Source: Blastomyces gilchristii SLH14081
Lineage: Eukaryota > Ascomycota > Eurotiomycetes > Onygenales > Ajellomycetaceae
NCBI RefSeq assembly: GCF_000003855.2
Contig: NW_003101681.1
Span: forward strand, 5,642,405-5,706,404
Length of the DNA: 64,000 nt
Direction of reading: 5' to 3'
Positions 10,340 to 22,700 of this stretch are shown in pieces; positions within the stretch are counted from its first letter, which is position 1; each line of letters opens with the position of its first letter. The position numbers were made by a program, and so were the translations under genes. Below the pieces are notes generated by a model that saw only the letters and a list, made by a program, of their open reading frames with translations, had not been told where the DNA came from and made no database searches.

Positions 10340-12194
10340 ATTATTATTATCATTCAATCATTCTTTTCTAATCTCTTTCAAATTAATTCTTTTGATAAAA
10401 TCTTTAAACACAGGCTTTATCAGTGACTTGATGAGTCTATCAGCTATATTCACTGTAGAATTAACATATTTCATCATGATTTTCTGTTTTTCAATCAAAT
10501 TGTAAAGAATATAATATCTAATCTTAATATAATATAATCTTCATGTTAAGAATTCCCTCTTTGCTAGATTGATTGCTCTCTTATTATCAACTTATAGATA
10601 CAAGTATATTTTCACTTTCTCATCATTTATTAACTCAGTATCATATAACATATTATTCAATCAGATTACTTTACAAGCTATCTCACTAGCTGTAATATAC
10701 TTAACTTCTGTGATTAATTTAATGATAGATGTCTGTCTTTATAATTATTATAAGATCAGTAACTCATTAATCAATATAACATAGTTAGTAGTTGATTTAT
10801 ATTGAGAATTCACCTCCGCTCAGTCTGAATCACAGTATATTACAGAACTCAGACTCTTATCACTAATCTTCTTTCTGTATAATATGCTGTGATTTTTCAT
10901 CTTCTTAACATAATGTAGAACATGCTTCAACACTGCTCAATATGTTCTGTACAGATGTGAGTTAAAACATGAGAGATAGTTAACTGTAAACATCAGATCT
11001 GATCTGCTACTTGAGATTAAATACTGCAATGATCTCAGCTCTTGATAATATCTCATATGAGTGAAATTATCATTCAATTCATCATTCTCATCAGGTGAAA
11101 ATTTCAGTTATATATCTGCTGTTATTGAGATCTCTGCAGAATTCATCTTATTCATGCTGAAATCTTCAAGAATCTCCTCAATATAACAGCTCTGTATAAC
11201 TGCTAGATCACTATTTCTCTGATATTTAATCTTCATTTCAAGATATAACTTGATTTCTTTAACATTCTTTGTCTTAAATCTTTTTATAATCTCTTTTAAT
11301 ACTCAGTCTAATTACTGTTCTTGAGATTTCATCACCTGACAATTATTAACAGACAATGTCAGATAGATCTTGTAAACAGAGTGATATAGAAATTCATCAT
11401 CATAAGATGATATCTTGAATCTCAATATAGTCAGATGCTCTGTTGCGAGGAAATATTATACTCTTATAACTTGCTTCATTTTATATAGACTCTGATAGAG
11501 TAGTTTCATTAAGTCTTCTCTGCTGTGCTTAACATCTGTGAGCAGTTATATATAGATTATCTCATTCTGAGATAATATGTCATTCAAAAATGCAGATATA
11601 TAGTTAATCAATTTAATCTTTCATTCTTTGACAGTTGATATAGTGAATAGACTATGTGATATAGACTCTGATATCACTGCAGTATATAATCTTATATAAT
11701 GAATACTCTGCTATTATAAGAACTCTCTAATCACTCAGTGAGCTCTAAAGCAGATAATTTCTTTCTTATTATTGAATTTCTGATTATATACTTATTTATC
11801 TGTAAGAATATTCATTTTCAGAGCTTTTTTAACAACAATATATATCTTCTTCTGTTCAAATATCTTAATCTTCTTTTTCATTGTCTCATGTCAATAGTCT
11901 CAGTCTGAACTTCTCTTGGCTTTTATCAGTGTAGTTGATCAGTCTGTTAAAACACTTAGAACAGAATCATTCTTATTAACAGAGTCTTCAGACTCTTTAT
12001 TCATAACAAGCTGTGTCTTATTATCTAGAAGATAGATTGAATCAATTGCACTCTCTAAGTTCTCATTAGCAATTATATTCAAAACATCTGATTTATTCTT
12101 TATAAGTCTTCTTAGAAGGCAGTATTATCACCTCTTCATGATGTTAAGAACATTCAATTTCTTTGACAGTTTAACTACTTCTCTAATGACATTT
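10340..12194 (-). pseudogene. Copia reverse transcriptase and RNase H, decayed
   Basis: Copia RT signatures are readable on the minus strand: VYNQKFNNKK and WVIREFLQ (about 11740-11800), YIRLYTAVISES, and a YVDD position damaged to SVNN near 11345. The C-terminal block follows, with QSCYIEEILEDF and SDLMFTVNYLS (about 10990). RNase H follows, with the KSTTNYV segment (about 10780) and the terminal YYILYNLIEKQ...KYVNSTVNIADRL segment (about 10420-10510). The frame ends near 10340. Stops are mainly TGA and TAA from transitions. Confidence 0.87.
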
Positions 12195-12572
12195 TACCCC
12201 CGGTGGCCGAATGGTTAATGCGGCCACCTGGTAGCGCCTTGGCATGGGAAACCAAGGTGTGTGAGTTCGAAACCCGCAGAGAATATATTAAATCCGGAAC
12301 TTAAGCATCTCAGGTTTCTAATAAATGCAGAGGTGTATAAATCACTTCAATGAATTGCTCTATGTTTCTGAGCTGGGAAGTTATTATCACATGTATCTAA
12401 TTGTCACTTCTTTATATTTTCCTATGTTCTTGTTATCTTGGCGTGATCTCAACACCTGTATTTTCTCCTGTATAATCAATACTTGACCTATATTTAACAT
12501 TATACAAGAACTCATCATAAGCTCTACTTGTATATAAGTATAATGAAAGAATAATAATAATAATAATAATAA
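12195..12572 (+). mobile_element. SINE with tRNA-like head and (AAT)n tail (378 bp)
   Basis: A GC-rich tRNA-like 5' end (12197-12280) is followed by an unrelated body and ends ATAATGAAAG plus AAT repeats (12550-12572). Perfect 13-bp flanks TCTAATGACATTT at 12182-12194 and 12573-12585 show target-primed insertion into the copia element. The last 20 bases resemble the end of the LINE (TATAATTGAAG plus AAT repeats), so the LINE machinery probably moved it. No ORF is expected. The head is much less damaged than the surrounding copia DNA, so insertion was more recent. Confidence 0.88.
12197..12280 (+). promoter_or_regulatory. tRNA-like Pol III promoter region of the SINE
   Basis: The A box TGGCCGAATGG is at 12204-12214 and a B box matching GAGTTCGAAACC at 12263-12274. 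A D-arm GGCCG/CGGCC pairs, and a CCTTGG/CCAAGG hairpin sits where a long variable arm would be, as in Ser/Leu tRNAs. The acceptor stem does not pair, so this is a tRNA derivative and not a working tRNA gene. Confidence 0.75.
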
Positions 12573-12585
12573 TCTAATGACATTT

Positions 12586-14352
12586 GCTGATGCTTCTTTC
12601 ATTGTCAATTCTTCATTAAAAACAATATCTCTTATAATCTCAAGTTTTCAGATTACAGAGTCTTAGATATGATATTAATGCAATTCTTAATATTCAATTA
12701 ATCATCATTTCTTACTGTCAGTTCTATTTACAAGCTTACTGATAATTTTCAGATTCTTCTTATACACTTTGCATTCTCATCTGCGTATTCAATGAGCAGA
12801 AGGTTGAACACCTATTCAAGCTTTAAAAGAAGATAAGAAGATTTCTTTCTAGCATCTGTAAATCTTTGTTGATGTTGAGAATGTATTGATTATTATGACT
12901 GTGACTTCAATAGCTTCATCTCAAAGCTCTCTTACAAGTCTGCTGTTAAATAGTAAGCTTCTTATCTTTTCATCTATAATACAATTAACACATTCTACAG
13001 AGCTGTTGAACTGTGATGTATCAGATGTAGTAATCTCATATGTAGACTGATCACTGAGACTATGAATTTCATGTTTAATTCTATTTAATCTGATCTTATA
13101 CATTTCTTAGCATGAATTCTGCTGGGACTAGTCATTAAAAAAACATACAAAGTGACTATATATCAGATCTTAAAATGAAATCATAACTTGAAAAAATGAG
13201 AAAGTGATCTCATTTGATTTCATTTAGTCTCATTCTTGGCATAAAGTTACTATTTTTAGACATTTTAAGGTTTTTTTTAGAGTATTTTTAATTTTTTAAA
13301 AAGTAACACTTTTTGATAACACTCAAATGAGATTTAAAGTCATTTAAAGCAATGAAAATAATGTAAAATAAGAAGTGAAAATCATGATCTCATTTGAAAA
13401 ATATAATAAGAGTAGACAGTAAGTTTCACTGAAACAGTATAAGACTACTATCTAATGTTAAAACTGTGTAATGAAATCAGTCAAATTAGTAATGAGATTA
13501 CTAAAAAATCTGGTCCTAGTCTCAGACACGGTCACATAGTCAGTCTACTTATATGTGATTTCTTTCTGCTAGCAGTAGATCTTTAATTCATCAGTTTTAA
13601 ATTCATCTTCATCATCTCAGTATAAAGTCTCAATTTAATGTTAAGTAGTGACCTCAATTTCATCAATAAAGATCATCAAATGCACAGTGATCTCACTCTT
13701 TGACATCATAAAAATAATTCATCTGTAGTATGTAGCATTATTCATAATACTTATTTAATAATTAGCTTCTCTCTGAGTAGAGAGATTGACTTCGTTATAT
13801 AGTATATAACTGTCATCTGCAAGGTTCATGAAGAATCTCATTGCAGGTTTAACAGTTCTTGTCATTAATGTAAATGTTGAATATGTCATTTTTATCTGTA
13901 CACAGATCTTGCAGAATGACAAAGCTCTGTCACTTTTAATTCTTATTTCTAGTCATGAATCTGCTATTAATTTAGTAATATTTGTAGAATTGAGATAATC
14001 AAGCTTTTAATGTTATTGTAACATTGTGTGTTCAACAATCTTGATATTCTTATTAAATAATACTAGCAGAGAATCTTTTTTCTCTGTAGACTATAGAATT
14101 TTCACAGATTCAGAATTATTATTTAACATTGTGAATTGAATCAAGTCTTTAATCATTAATTGTTTTTTCAGAATGTAGATGTTCTTATCACTTAATTTAG
14201 TAGTAAAACTGAATATCTTGTTAGAAGAAATTAGCAAGATTGAATGAGTATTTCTGTAGATCAGTTACTTATATGTATAGCTCTGATATACACACTTTTC
14301 AAAACTCATAAGATTAATCTTCAGCTTGGAAACATAGCAGACATTCTACAGC
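12586..14352 (-). pseudogene. Copia integrase, interrupted by a MITE, decayed
   Basis: Minus-strand reading of 14352-13548 gives a zinc-like C..C segment (CKICVQIKMTY) and the start of the catalytic core (FFMNLADDSYI...KSKSEI). After the MITE at 13043-13547 the frame resumes with the typical copia block VECVNCIIDEKIRSLLF and ELWDEA-like text damaged to stops (about 12910-13040), then the ...DIVFNEE end near 12610. The family match is clear and the gene is dead. Confidence 0.85.
13043..13547 (-). repeat. hAT-like MITE copy (505 bp)
   Basis: Inverted relative to 9470 and 14353. The ends are TAGACTG and CAGTCTA. The flanks CTCATATG and CTTATATG form an 8-bp duplication with one transition. It sits inside copia integrase. 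Confidence 0.9.
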
Positions 14353-14858
14353 TAAACTGACCGTGTGACCGTGTCTGAGACCAGGACCAGATTTTTTGAT
14401 AGTTTCATTACCAATTCGACTGATCCCATTACATGGTTTTAACATTAGATAGTAGTCTCATACTGTCTCAGTGAGACTTACTGTCTACTCTTGTCACATT
14501 TTTCAAATGAGATCATGATTTTCACTTCTCAATTTAAATTATTTTTATTGCTTTAAATGACTTTAAATCTCATTTAAGTGTTACCAAAAAGTGTTACTTT
14601 TTAAAAAATTAAAAATAGTCTAAAAAAAACCTTAAAATGTCTAAAAATAGTAACTTTATGCTAAGAATGAGACTAAATGAGACCAAATAGAATCACTTTC
14701 TCATTTTTTTCAAGTCATAGTTTCATTTTAAGATCTGATATATAGTCACTTTACATGTTTTTTTAATAGCCAGTCCCAGCGGGATTCACGCCAAGAAATG
14801 TATAAGACCAGACCAAATGAGATCAAATGTGAAATTCATGATTCCGGCGGCCAGTCTA
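14353..14858 (+). repeat. hAT-like MITE copy (506 bp), perfect 8-bp duplication
   Basis: The first bases are TAAACTGACCG (one change from TAGACTG) and the last bases CCGGCGGCCAGTCTA. The flanks TCTACAGC at 14345-14352 and 14859-14866 are identical. It keeps CpG sites and is among the better-preserved copies. Confidence 0.93.
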
Positions 14859-14866
14859 TCTACAGC

Positions 14867-15838
14867 AGCAGATTCACTTCTTCAACTGATATATTTATCT
14901 TCTCTATAGCTGTTGTAAGAGCTGTTAATCTGTCAGTCACCTTTAATATAATATTAATCTTCTGCAGTACTATCAATACAAGATTCTTATAAGATATAGT
15001 ATGAGCACTGAATTCAGAGTTCAGAACCCAGGTATCTTTGTCAGTTTGATCAGCAGAATAGACTCTCTCTATTGTATGAAATACTTGCTTAATAATATTA
15101 TAAACTGGTACTGAGCCTGTTTCATTCTTATTCTTATTCTTATTCTTACTGCAGCTAGTAAAGTGTTCTTCAGAAAATTTCAATCAGTAATTCATTTGAA
15201 TGTAATCAATCTTTTGACAATGATAACATGTTTTAGTAGTATTATTACCCTTTCTATCTGACTTAGTGAAATCTTTGTTCTTGTTCTCAGAGATCTTCTT
15301 CTTCTTCTTGTCTTTCTTATTCTTATCTTGCGTGTTGTTGATAGAATTTCTAGATATATTAGTATTTACTTCATTCACAGCAGAGAGCTGTAAAGAAATA
15401 TCACAGCACAGGCTTATAAAATCATTCTCTAAGAATTGAGTATTATTCTTGTCAATTTGATTCGTTTAATTTCTGAATAAGTGAGGCTCAATATCTGTTG
15501 ACTTCTGTAAGCAGTCTGTTGAAAAATACAACATCTGAAATCTCATATTCTAGATGTATATAGTCAGTTCTTATAATAATTAATTATTTAATAAAAGCTC
15601 TGTCAGATTATTTACTTTTAAAGATTATTTTAATAAGCTCTTTAAACAAACAAGTTCTGTGTACAGCAGGCCTCTTAGAAAAGTTATTGTCTATAATAGT
15701 TTATAGAGTATAAGCTGATAATTTGAACTTCTTAAGTATAGTGAAATGAGTCTTGATCTGCAGAGTAATTACAGACTATATGTAATTGTATAATCAAAGA
15801 TTGTATTCTTTTCAGACATATTGCATGTTCATAGTAAC
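14867..15838 (-). pseudogene. Copia gag, CCHC knuckle and protease start, decayed
   Basis: From 15838 downwards a gag-like frame runs with stops, cut at its N-terminus by LTR-B. A Lys/Asn-rich linker then leads to a zinc knuckle at about 15190-15240, read as CYHCQKIDYIQMNY, where the His and last Cys have become Tyr. At about 15000-15045 the protease start WVLNSEFSAHTIS corresponds to the copia W-x-L-D-S-G-A-S-x-H motif with the catalytic Asp changed to Asn. The order and spacing are those of Ty1/copia. Confidence 0.84.
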
Positions 15839-16110
15839 TGTGGCAGGCTGCGCCCGATCAATTATATAGACTATTCCATTACACTTCACAGATTCCGCTG
15901 AAAGCTCCGATTCTCAGTTGCTGATCCTCAGTTAAAAAACTCATGGAATTTCTATTCTTTCACCCCAAAGCTTCACCGTGTATGTGTACAAATATTCACT
16001 TCAATCACTGATTCTCACACTTTCTCTTTCTTTTCTTCTCTAATGTTTTTCACTTTGTTATATAAGACCTATAAATATTATACTGATCTATTCAGCATAG
16101 GTCTCTTACA
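15839..16110 (+). repeat. LTR-B, 5' LTR (272 bp short form)
   Basis: It runs from TGTGGCAGGCTG to GTCTCTTACA. It lacks the internal 45-bp duplication seen in the copies at 6758 and 51404. It retains CpG sites in the first 40 bases. Confidence 0.9.
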
Positions 16111-18097
16111 CTTGAAAAATGTTCATTGTCTCCTTATTAGAAATGATTACTCATTGAGAAGATATCTGAATATGTAATAATATGCAAGAAATAGAAAAAT
16201 AATCAATCAGTTAAGTGAACACTGAGTTCTCAGATAGAAGCCTACTCATCAGTTACTCTAATTCTGTAACAAGATCTTTTAAAGAGAATATCAGCAAAAG
16301 ATCTGAGAGTTTTGACACTCTAGATATATGAGATATTCATATAATTACACTTCTTCAGATTTCACACATATTATACATCTGATAAACAATATAATCATGT
16401 CTAATGATAACATGAGAGAACTCTTAAACATGAGTATAGATGTAATATCACAGTGACTCTGAGTAATATTGAAATTACAACAATAATAAATAGCTGATAT
16501 GCATGTGAATCAATAACATTAATATAAGAAAATTCAATAATTAATTTAACAAGAAATCCCTGCAATTTCAACACTGATAGAATTGAATATGAGCACAATG
16601 CAAGCACTGAAGAAATGCTTAGATGCTCTCACATATTTTAATGCTTCTGATCTCACTCTCTACTCATTATGAAGACTGAAAATGCTTATGAAACTAAGTG
16701 TAGATGAAGATGTCATCAGTTTGATAATTAATCAAGATTGATATATCAATAAATAATTGAAAAATCACATGAAACAGAAGTTTTATTCATGAATAAAAGT
16801 ATGTAAATCAGCATTGCAAACATCTGATAATATCATCAAATATCTTGATATTCTGTGTCAAGACACTGTTATATAACAGAAAGTATTAGATTGATTACAG
16901 AGTATCTGACAGAGAAATACTTCTCTTACAACATTCATCTCTGACTTCAACATTAAGATTCTAGAAGTAGGTGATCAATCTTAGAAGAATCAAATAAAGA
17001 TCAGTGTGCTTAAGAAGATATTAACTTTCAAACTCTTACAGACTCTTATAAGTATAGATGAAGACCAGACTTATGAAGATTTCTGTGTATAACTTCAGAT
17101 ATTGAATGATCATCTTATAAAGCTTAAGAGTATACAGAACAGTGATAGAAGATATTACATCTCAGTCACTCATACATCTGTGCTGAGAAATAACAACAAT
17201 GATGCAGATATCATGAACTAAGTAGACTTAAATATCTATATATAAGCAAGAGTCTTTACAGTCTGAACAGGCTTTCAAGTTTCTGAGATCACTTCTGAAG
17301 AAGTCACTAACTGATATTAATGAGAGATGTGTATTAATTGTAACTGATCAGAACACATTACTTTCAACTACTAATCAGTCTATATACCTTCTCACTCAAG
17401 AGAAAGATCAGTGTCTTCTTACTCAAATAATGAATCAGTGTCTGTCCACAACAATCATGTTACATTAGAGAAAGATTTGAAAGATAACTATAAGAATATC
17501 TCAATGAAATAGGGAAAAGATTAGCTTCTGTTCAAATTCACAAGCAGAAGCTGAAAGAGATTGAATAATGATAATTTGAAGAGAAAATAACAATGAATAT
17601 AATTCTTGTATCTACTGTGATAGATAACATATATAATAGAAAGGTCATGATAGACAATTATCTATGTCATTATGCAATGATTAAATCTTCAGTCATAAGA
17701 TATTATAACCTTCAGTGTATCTTCTTATTAAAACTCTGACTTCTTATAGAATTTGATAATTCAAAAGACATTCACATGTGCTACATAATGAAACTAAACA
17801 TAGATGTCAGAGAACATTAATATGAAGATATCTATACATATGAAGTTAATAATCTTGACTATAATCTTATACTAGAACTTGTCTGACTATCTGAATAAGC
17901 CATCTTATTGAATGCTTAAAACAGAAGTTTAATATTCTGTAATAATAATAGAATTCATGAAGATGATATTTATAAGACTATGAACCTTACACAGATCTCT
18001 GCCAATACTTATGAAATACTCTGAAAAAGAAGTTATTGATAAGATCACTGACAAAGTTCATTGTCAATTATAAGACATCTTTATACCACCGCTCCAT
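16111..18097 (+). pseudogene. Gypsy-B gag and protease region, decayed
   Basis: Between about 16590 and 17220 the frame resembles a Ty3 gag core: FISDFNIKILEVGD, then LKKILTFKLLQTLIS, ..EDQTYEDFC and LIKLKSIQNS, matching the usual run from DF..F to a late basic helix. From about 17590 to 17960 a protease-like domain follows (VIDNIYNRKVMIDN, then LDYNLILEL), where the Asp-Thr-Gly site appears damaged to DN. Numerous TGA, TAA and TAG stops are present. Domains are matched to the second copy at 51724-54372. Confidence 0.8.
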
Positions 18098-19777
18098 CAC
18101 GAACTCGCTCGATTTTTCGAATAAGAACCCGCCGTTAGGCCCATCGAAAAGCCCTCAATCATACGAGCATTTTGACCCCATCGCCGACCGCATACGCCGT
18201 GTGGTGGTGGAGTTAGCCAGTCAAATGTGAACCAGACGTTGTTCAAAACTTCTGTGTGGGATTATCCCCTGTTCTCCCCTACCACACCACAATCCCGGGC
18301 CAAATTGCCATACAAATTGTAAGGTGAAGAGACCTAGCCATATGCATCAATCTTCTTGATTTTGGAAGATCCCTGATCTGTAATTGTGAAGATATCTGAG
18401 AAGTGACCTCTGTGAAAACCCTGGTCATCTTTGATGTTTCAAAACATCAATGCCAAGTCCCACCCTTGTACCGCCCTTCCTAATCTGGCCCATCCCTGGC
18501 AGAAAAATACAAAAAGATACCTCAGTGATAATATCAAGCACATAACCAACAGACACTTCTGAAGTGTAACCTTCACAGTCTGTCTTCAGTGTATCTAGAC
18601 ATCAATGCCAAGTCCTACCCTTGTACTACTCCTCTCAATCTGGCTCATCTCTGACAGAAGAATATAAAAAGATACCTCAGTAACAGTATTTAATACATAA
18701 TCAGCAGATAATAAGTCAACAGAATAAGTCAACAGCATATTAACAACTATAAATTCAGTATATCTCAAGATCTGACTGAGTCTTTGATCTCTGCACAGTG
18801 AGATATATTAAATCTAGTTTTAATATCTCAATATTCAATAGATTCTGTAAGAAATTGAGAACAGTAACACTAGATTTCTATTGAATTTGAGAATTAACTC
18901 TGTATTAATATAATCATTGACAAAGTCTTCTATTGTGAGATATAAATAACCAGTTTCTCTACATCCCACTGATAATATTTATATTATTATATAGAAATAG
19001 ACTTATATTCTCTATAATATCAAGACTCTGAAGAGAGAAAGTCTTGATAGAGAGTATATAGTAGTGTATATCTTAGCAGTTTCTATCTCATTCTTCTGCA
19101 GTAGTTAATGCAAAAAAAAAAAGATCTTAGAAATAGTTTTTTACTTCTCTTGAAAAAGTAAGATGTTTTTCTCAGAGTTTTATACAATATTCTTACAAAG
19201 AATTAAAAACAGAGTTGTTTTCTATTATAATTTCATATTCTTTTAAGTAAGAATTACTTTTTCAGTAATTAAAGAGCTTTTATTAATACTTAATTCTTTT
19301 TTACACTCTTTATTAACTGATTTGAGTTGCACACTTATTGTGTGAGAAGAATTGAATAATTTAGAATAAAATTGAATAGTTTTAATTAATTTCTCTGCAA
19401 AAAATTGATTTATTTTTTATCAGTTTTTCTCTCAAAAACTGTTATATTATCTGATTTATTATCAATTGATATCATACTTTTTCTCACTGTATCTCAAGAA
19501 ATAGATTATAAAGATTTTATTGATTTATCTTAAAAATCAATTCTAGTTTATTAGATTCTCTTCAAAAATCTAATCTACTTACTGAACTAGTGTGAAAAAA
19601 ATCAGATATTTTATACACAAAAGTCTTTTATTCTTCTTTTAAAACAGTCTGATCAACTTTTCAATTGAAAACAGGCTTAAAAACCTCTTAATTGAAACAG
19701 TCTGATTAACTTTTCAAAAGAGTTCAATACATATCTCAATTACAATAGTCTGATCAACTTTTCACTGCATGAGAATA
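18098..19777 (+). promoter_or_regulatory. LINE 5' UTR with GC-rich start and direct repeats
   Basis: The first ~400 bp keep many CpG sites and are little damaged, unlike the rest of the element. A repeat of 155-bp period starts at 18444 and 18599 (ACATCAATGCCAAGTC). Just before ORF1 a shorter motif, GTCTGATCAACTTTTCA, occurs three times (about 19647-19770). LINE-7 has the same arrangement at 49378/49533 and 50584-50707. Internal LINE promoters are commonly built of such monomers, and I infer a promoter role. Confidence 0.72.
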
Positions 19778-22700
19778 ATGAGTTCAAAAATACACTCAGT
19801 TGATGTGGAAAAAGATGCTTTCTCAAATACTATTTCTGAGATTAAAATTCTGAAGAGAAGAAAGAAAGAAGAAATAGAGAAATAATAAGTGCTTGAAATA
19901 CAGAAACTTGAAAAAGTAAGCAAGATTCTTGAAAAGCAGTGTCTGAGTGAGATGAATGAAGAAGTTCTGTTAATTCTTCATACTCAGACTAGATAACTAC
20001 AGAAGATGATCAAGTTCAAACTTGAAATTTCAAATATAGTTCAAAAAACATTGAAAATTTCTAGTATAATCACTGACTTCATATCTTACTCTTCTTCCTC
20101 TTTTTCTACTTCTTCTTCTTCTTTAAATTAGAAGAAAATATATGCTCAAGCAGCTGAATCTGCTATCTCTAAATCTGCTATCTCAAAATCTGCTCAAAAT
20201 TCTGAGAAAACTGAGAAGAATAATACTCATTCTTCTATTCATAGAAAAGTGAAGAAAAAATTGCAAAAGAAGAAAAACTTTCAAATCTTCAGAAATAGAA
20301 GACTTATTCTCAAAGTCTTAAACCAGAATATCTTGTAAAGAAACAAGCTAAACTCAAATCTTATTTTCAGACTCAGAAATAAAATTATTCAGCCTTCACT
20401 GAACTGTTTCAAAGTCTACAAAACAGAGCTTTGAGAAGAATTCTGAGAGCATTCAAATCATCTCCTATTAAAGCAATGGAAATTGAAGCCTCAATTCCAC
20501 CTCCTGCTATTCGATTTGAAAAGGCCTGTATGAACTATGCTCTGAGAGTCATAAAGATGAGCTTAAATCATATAATCAGAGAAAGAGTCTCTTCTTCATT
20601 TCCATCAGTTAACTCAAGAAATGAACTGGATTGGAATAGATTTCTTGATTGAAATGAGAATAATGCTTTAAACAAAATGCCCTCTCAACTGTATAGACTA
20701 TGTTCACTTATTAAGAATCAATTTTCTTCATTAAATGTTGAGAAAATTGATCATGAGAAGATATCTCTCTGAAGAGAAAAGCTGGAATCTCTCATAGACT
20801 TACAAATAACTGAACTATCTAAAGAGAGAGAATATGAACAGCATTTGAAGAAGATCTCTACAATCAATATAAAAGACTCTATTCTGATTTACTCAGATGG
20901 CTCAAAAAATGAGAATTTGAATAGATTAGGTGCAGACATTGCTTATACTGAAGATAATGTCAATTTTATCTCAGATTTCTGGAATTTAGACTGTGAATCT
21001 GAAGTCTTTGATGCTGAACTATTTGTAATAGTGAAAGCTTTCAAACTCATTGAAATAAAATCTTATAAAAGAGGAAATAGTTTGAAAGAGACATGAATAT
21101 TCTCTGATAGTCAAGCTGCTTTAAAAAGACTTAGAAATAGTCAGATTTATAATGATCAAATGAATCTTGACCTGATTTTAAACTCTGTTTTGAAAATTCA
21201 AAAGAGAAGAATATCTAAACTGATAATTCATCTGCATTGAGTTCCTGCTCATATGAATATTCATGGCAATGAATTGGCTGATTCAGCTGCAAAAAAGGGT
21301 TCAGAATTAAGCAGATCTATTCAAAAAACAGTGTCCTGGTCTTTCATAAAGAGAAAGATAAAAGAATCTTGTTTAAACAAGTGAAATGAAAGCTGGCAGA
21401 AACAAAAGAAGAGCATACATTATTCAAGATTTGAGACAAAACCAAAGTGAAAATCTTGTTCAATTAAATGCAAAAAGAAAATATTCTCATTCATAATTCA
21501 GCTAAAACTAGGACATGGTTATTTCAAATTCTATATACAAAGATTTGATGATAGATTTGATTCAACAGAGTGCTCATTCTGCAATACAAATGAGAATCCT
21601 GAGCATATTGTAATGCATTGTGCATTATACAATAGTCTCAGAGTCAGATTAAAGAAGAAGTATGATTTAAATCAATTAAATATGAGGTTCTTATTCTCAA
21701 CTGAGACAGGACTTAAATACTTAATAGACTTTCTATCAGAAACTCAAGCAGCTACAAGAAAATGGCTCAACTCAGAAGTATCTGAATATGAAGAGGTGAA
21801 AATTGATTAGATATAGTCTGTTAAAACAGCTATACACTATCTTTTAATAATTTTGTTTTGTTATAGTCTTTCTTTACTGTACTTGTTTCTTTCTGTTCTT
21901 TTCTATCTATCTATTTAATGTGTCTATCTTTAGGACTATGTTCTCTTTTCCTTTGTCATGATATTTTCAAATGGTTTCAAAGTATTAATAGGTGTTGAAA
22001 TACTGCAATTTGTAAACAGTTTTTGTATTCTGAGCTGGAATTTTCTGATTTTGCATATCTGAAATTGATAAGTGTATAATAGTTGACTCTATAGATATAG
22101 GAAAAACCCTGAGAACTAAAGGTTATCAGGTAGATGTCATAGTCTCTGACTGCATACATCTATAATTGAAGAATAATAATAATAATAATAAAATTATTCA
22201 GCAGTTCTTTTCTCAGTTAATGACTGATATTGAAGTTCAAAAATCAGTTATAGCTTCAATTGAGTCATTCTTCTTTAGAAACTTCATCATTCTGACTATA
22301 ATGTCTGAATTCAGTGTGAAATTCCTTATTCAGAATGAGAATCTCTGAAAATCAGTAGTAGAATCTTTGTTAAATACAATAATTCTATCTGAGAGAGATA
22401 AAAAGTGAGATAAATTCATTCTTTATAATATTTCAGTTGAAATTTTTGACTGTGAAGAAGAAACACTACTTCTCAAAAATGAATTAGAAGAATACACCTC
22501 TATTCAACTGAGAAAAGAATCTGTATGACTAAATTCAATTGAGTTCAGACAAAGCAGAAGAAATGCCTCTGTTCTAGTATATATAAAAATACTTAAACAG
22601 TCAAAGATCTCTGAAGTAAGAGTAGCAGATTTGAAAATGAGAGTACATGAATACAAAGACTCAAGAATGAATCTCAAAGCTCAAACACAGTGTTCAAACT

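Larger units (their letters stand above)
9976..15838 (-). mobile_element. Ty1/copia retrotransposon, 5' end missing, heavily decayed
   Basis: Reading the minus strand from 15838 downwards gives gag, a CCHC knuckle, protease, integrase, RT and RNase H, which is the copia order with integrase before RT. The element is interrupted by MITEs at 14353-14858 and 13043-13547 and by a SINE at 12195-12572. A further MITE at 9470-9975 lies at or beyond its 3' end. Gypsy-B cuts it at 15839 inside gag. Every domain has multiple stops, so this is an old copy. Confidence 0.88.
15839..18097 (+). mobile_element. Gypsy-B copy, 5' part: LTR, gag and protease
   Basis: LTR-B is followed by gag and protease-like sequence, after which LINE-2 starts at 18098. 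It is inserted next to or inside copia gag. The same 5' half is present at 51404-54372 with independent damage. RT and later domains are not in this copy within the window. Confidence 0.87.

Noticed and set aside
12197..12280. Functional tRNA gene
   Set aside because: The acceptor stem does not pair, and the sequence is part of a unit with constant tail and 13-bp duplication, so it is a SINE head.
18036..18230. Small ORF at the gypsy-B/LINE-2 border
   Set aside because: It crosses the LINE insertion junction, so it cannot be an ancestral gene.
22166..22200. AAT repeats as microsatellites or CRISPR-like repeats
   Set aside because: They occur only at LINE or SINE 3' ends, next to target duplications, and there are no spacers.
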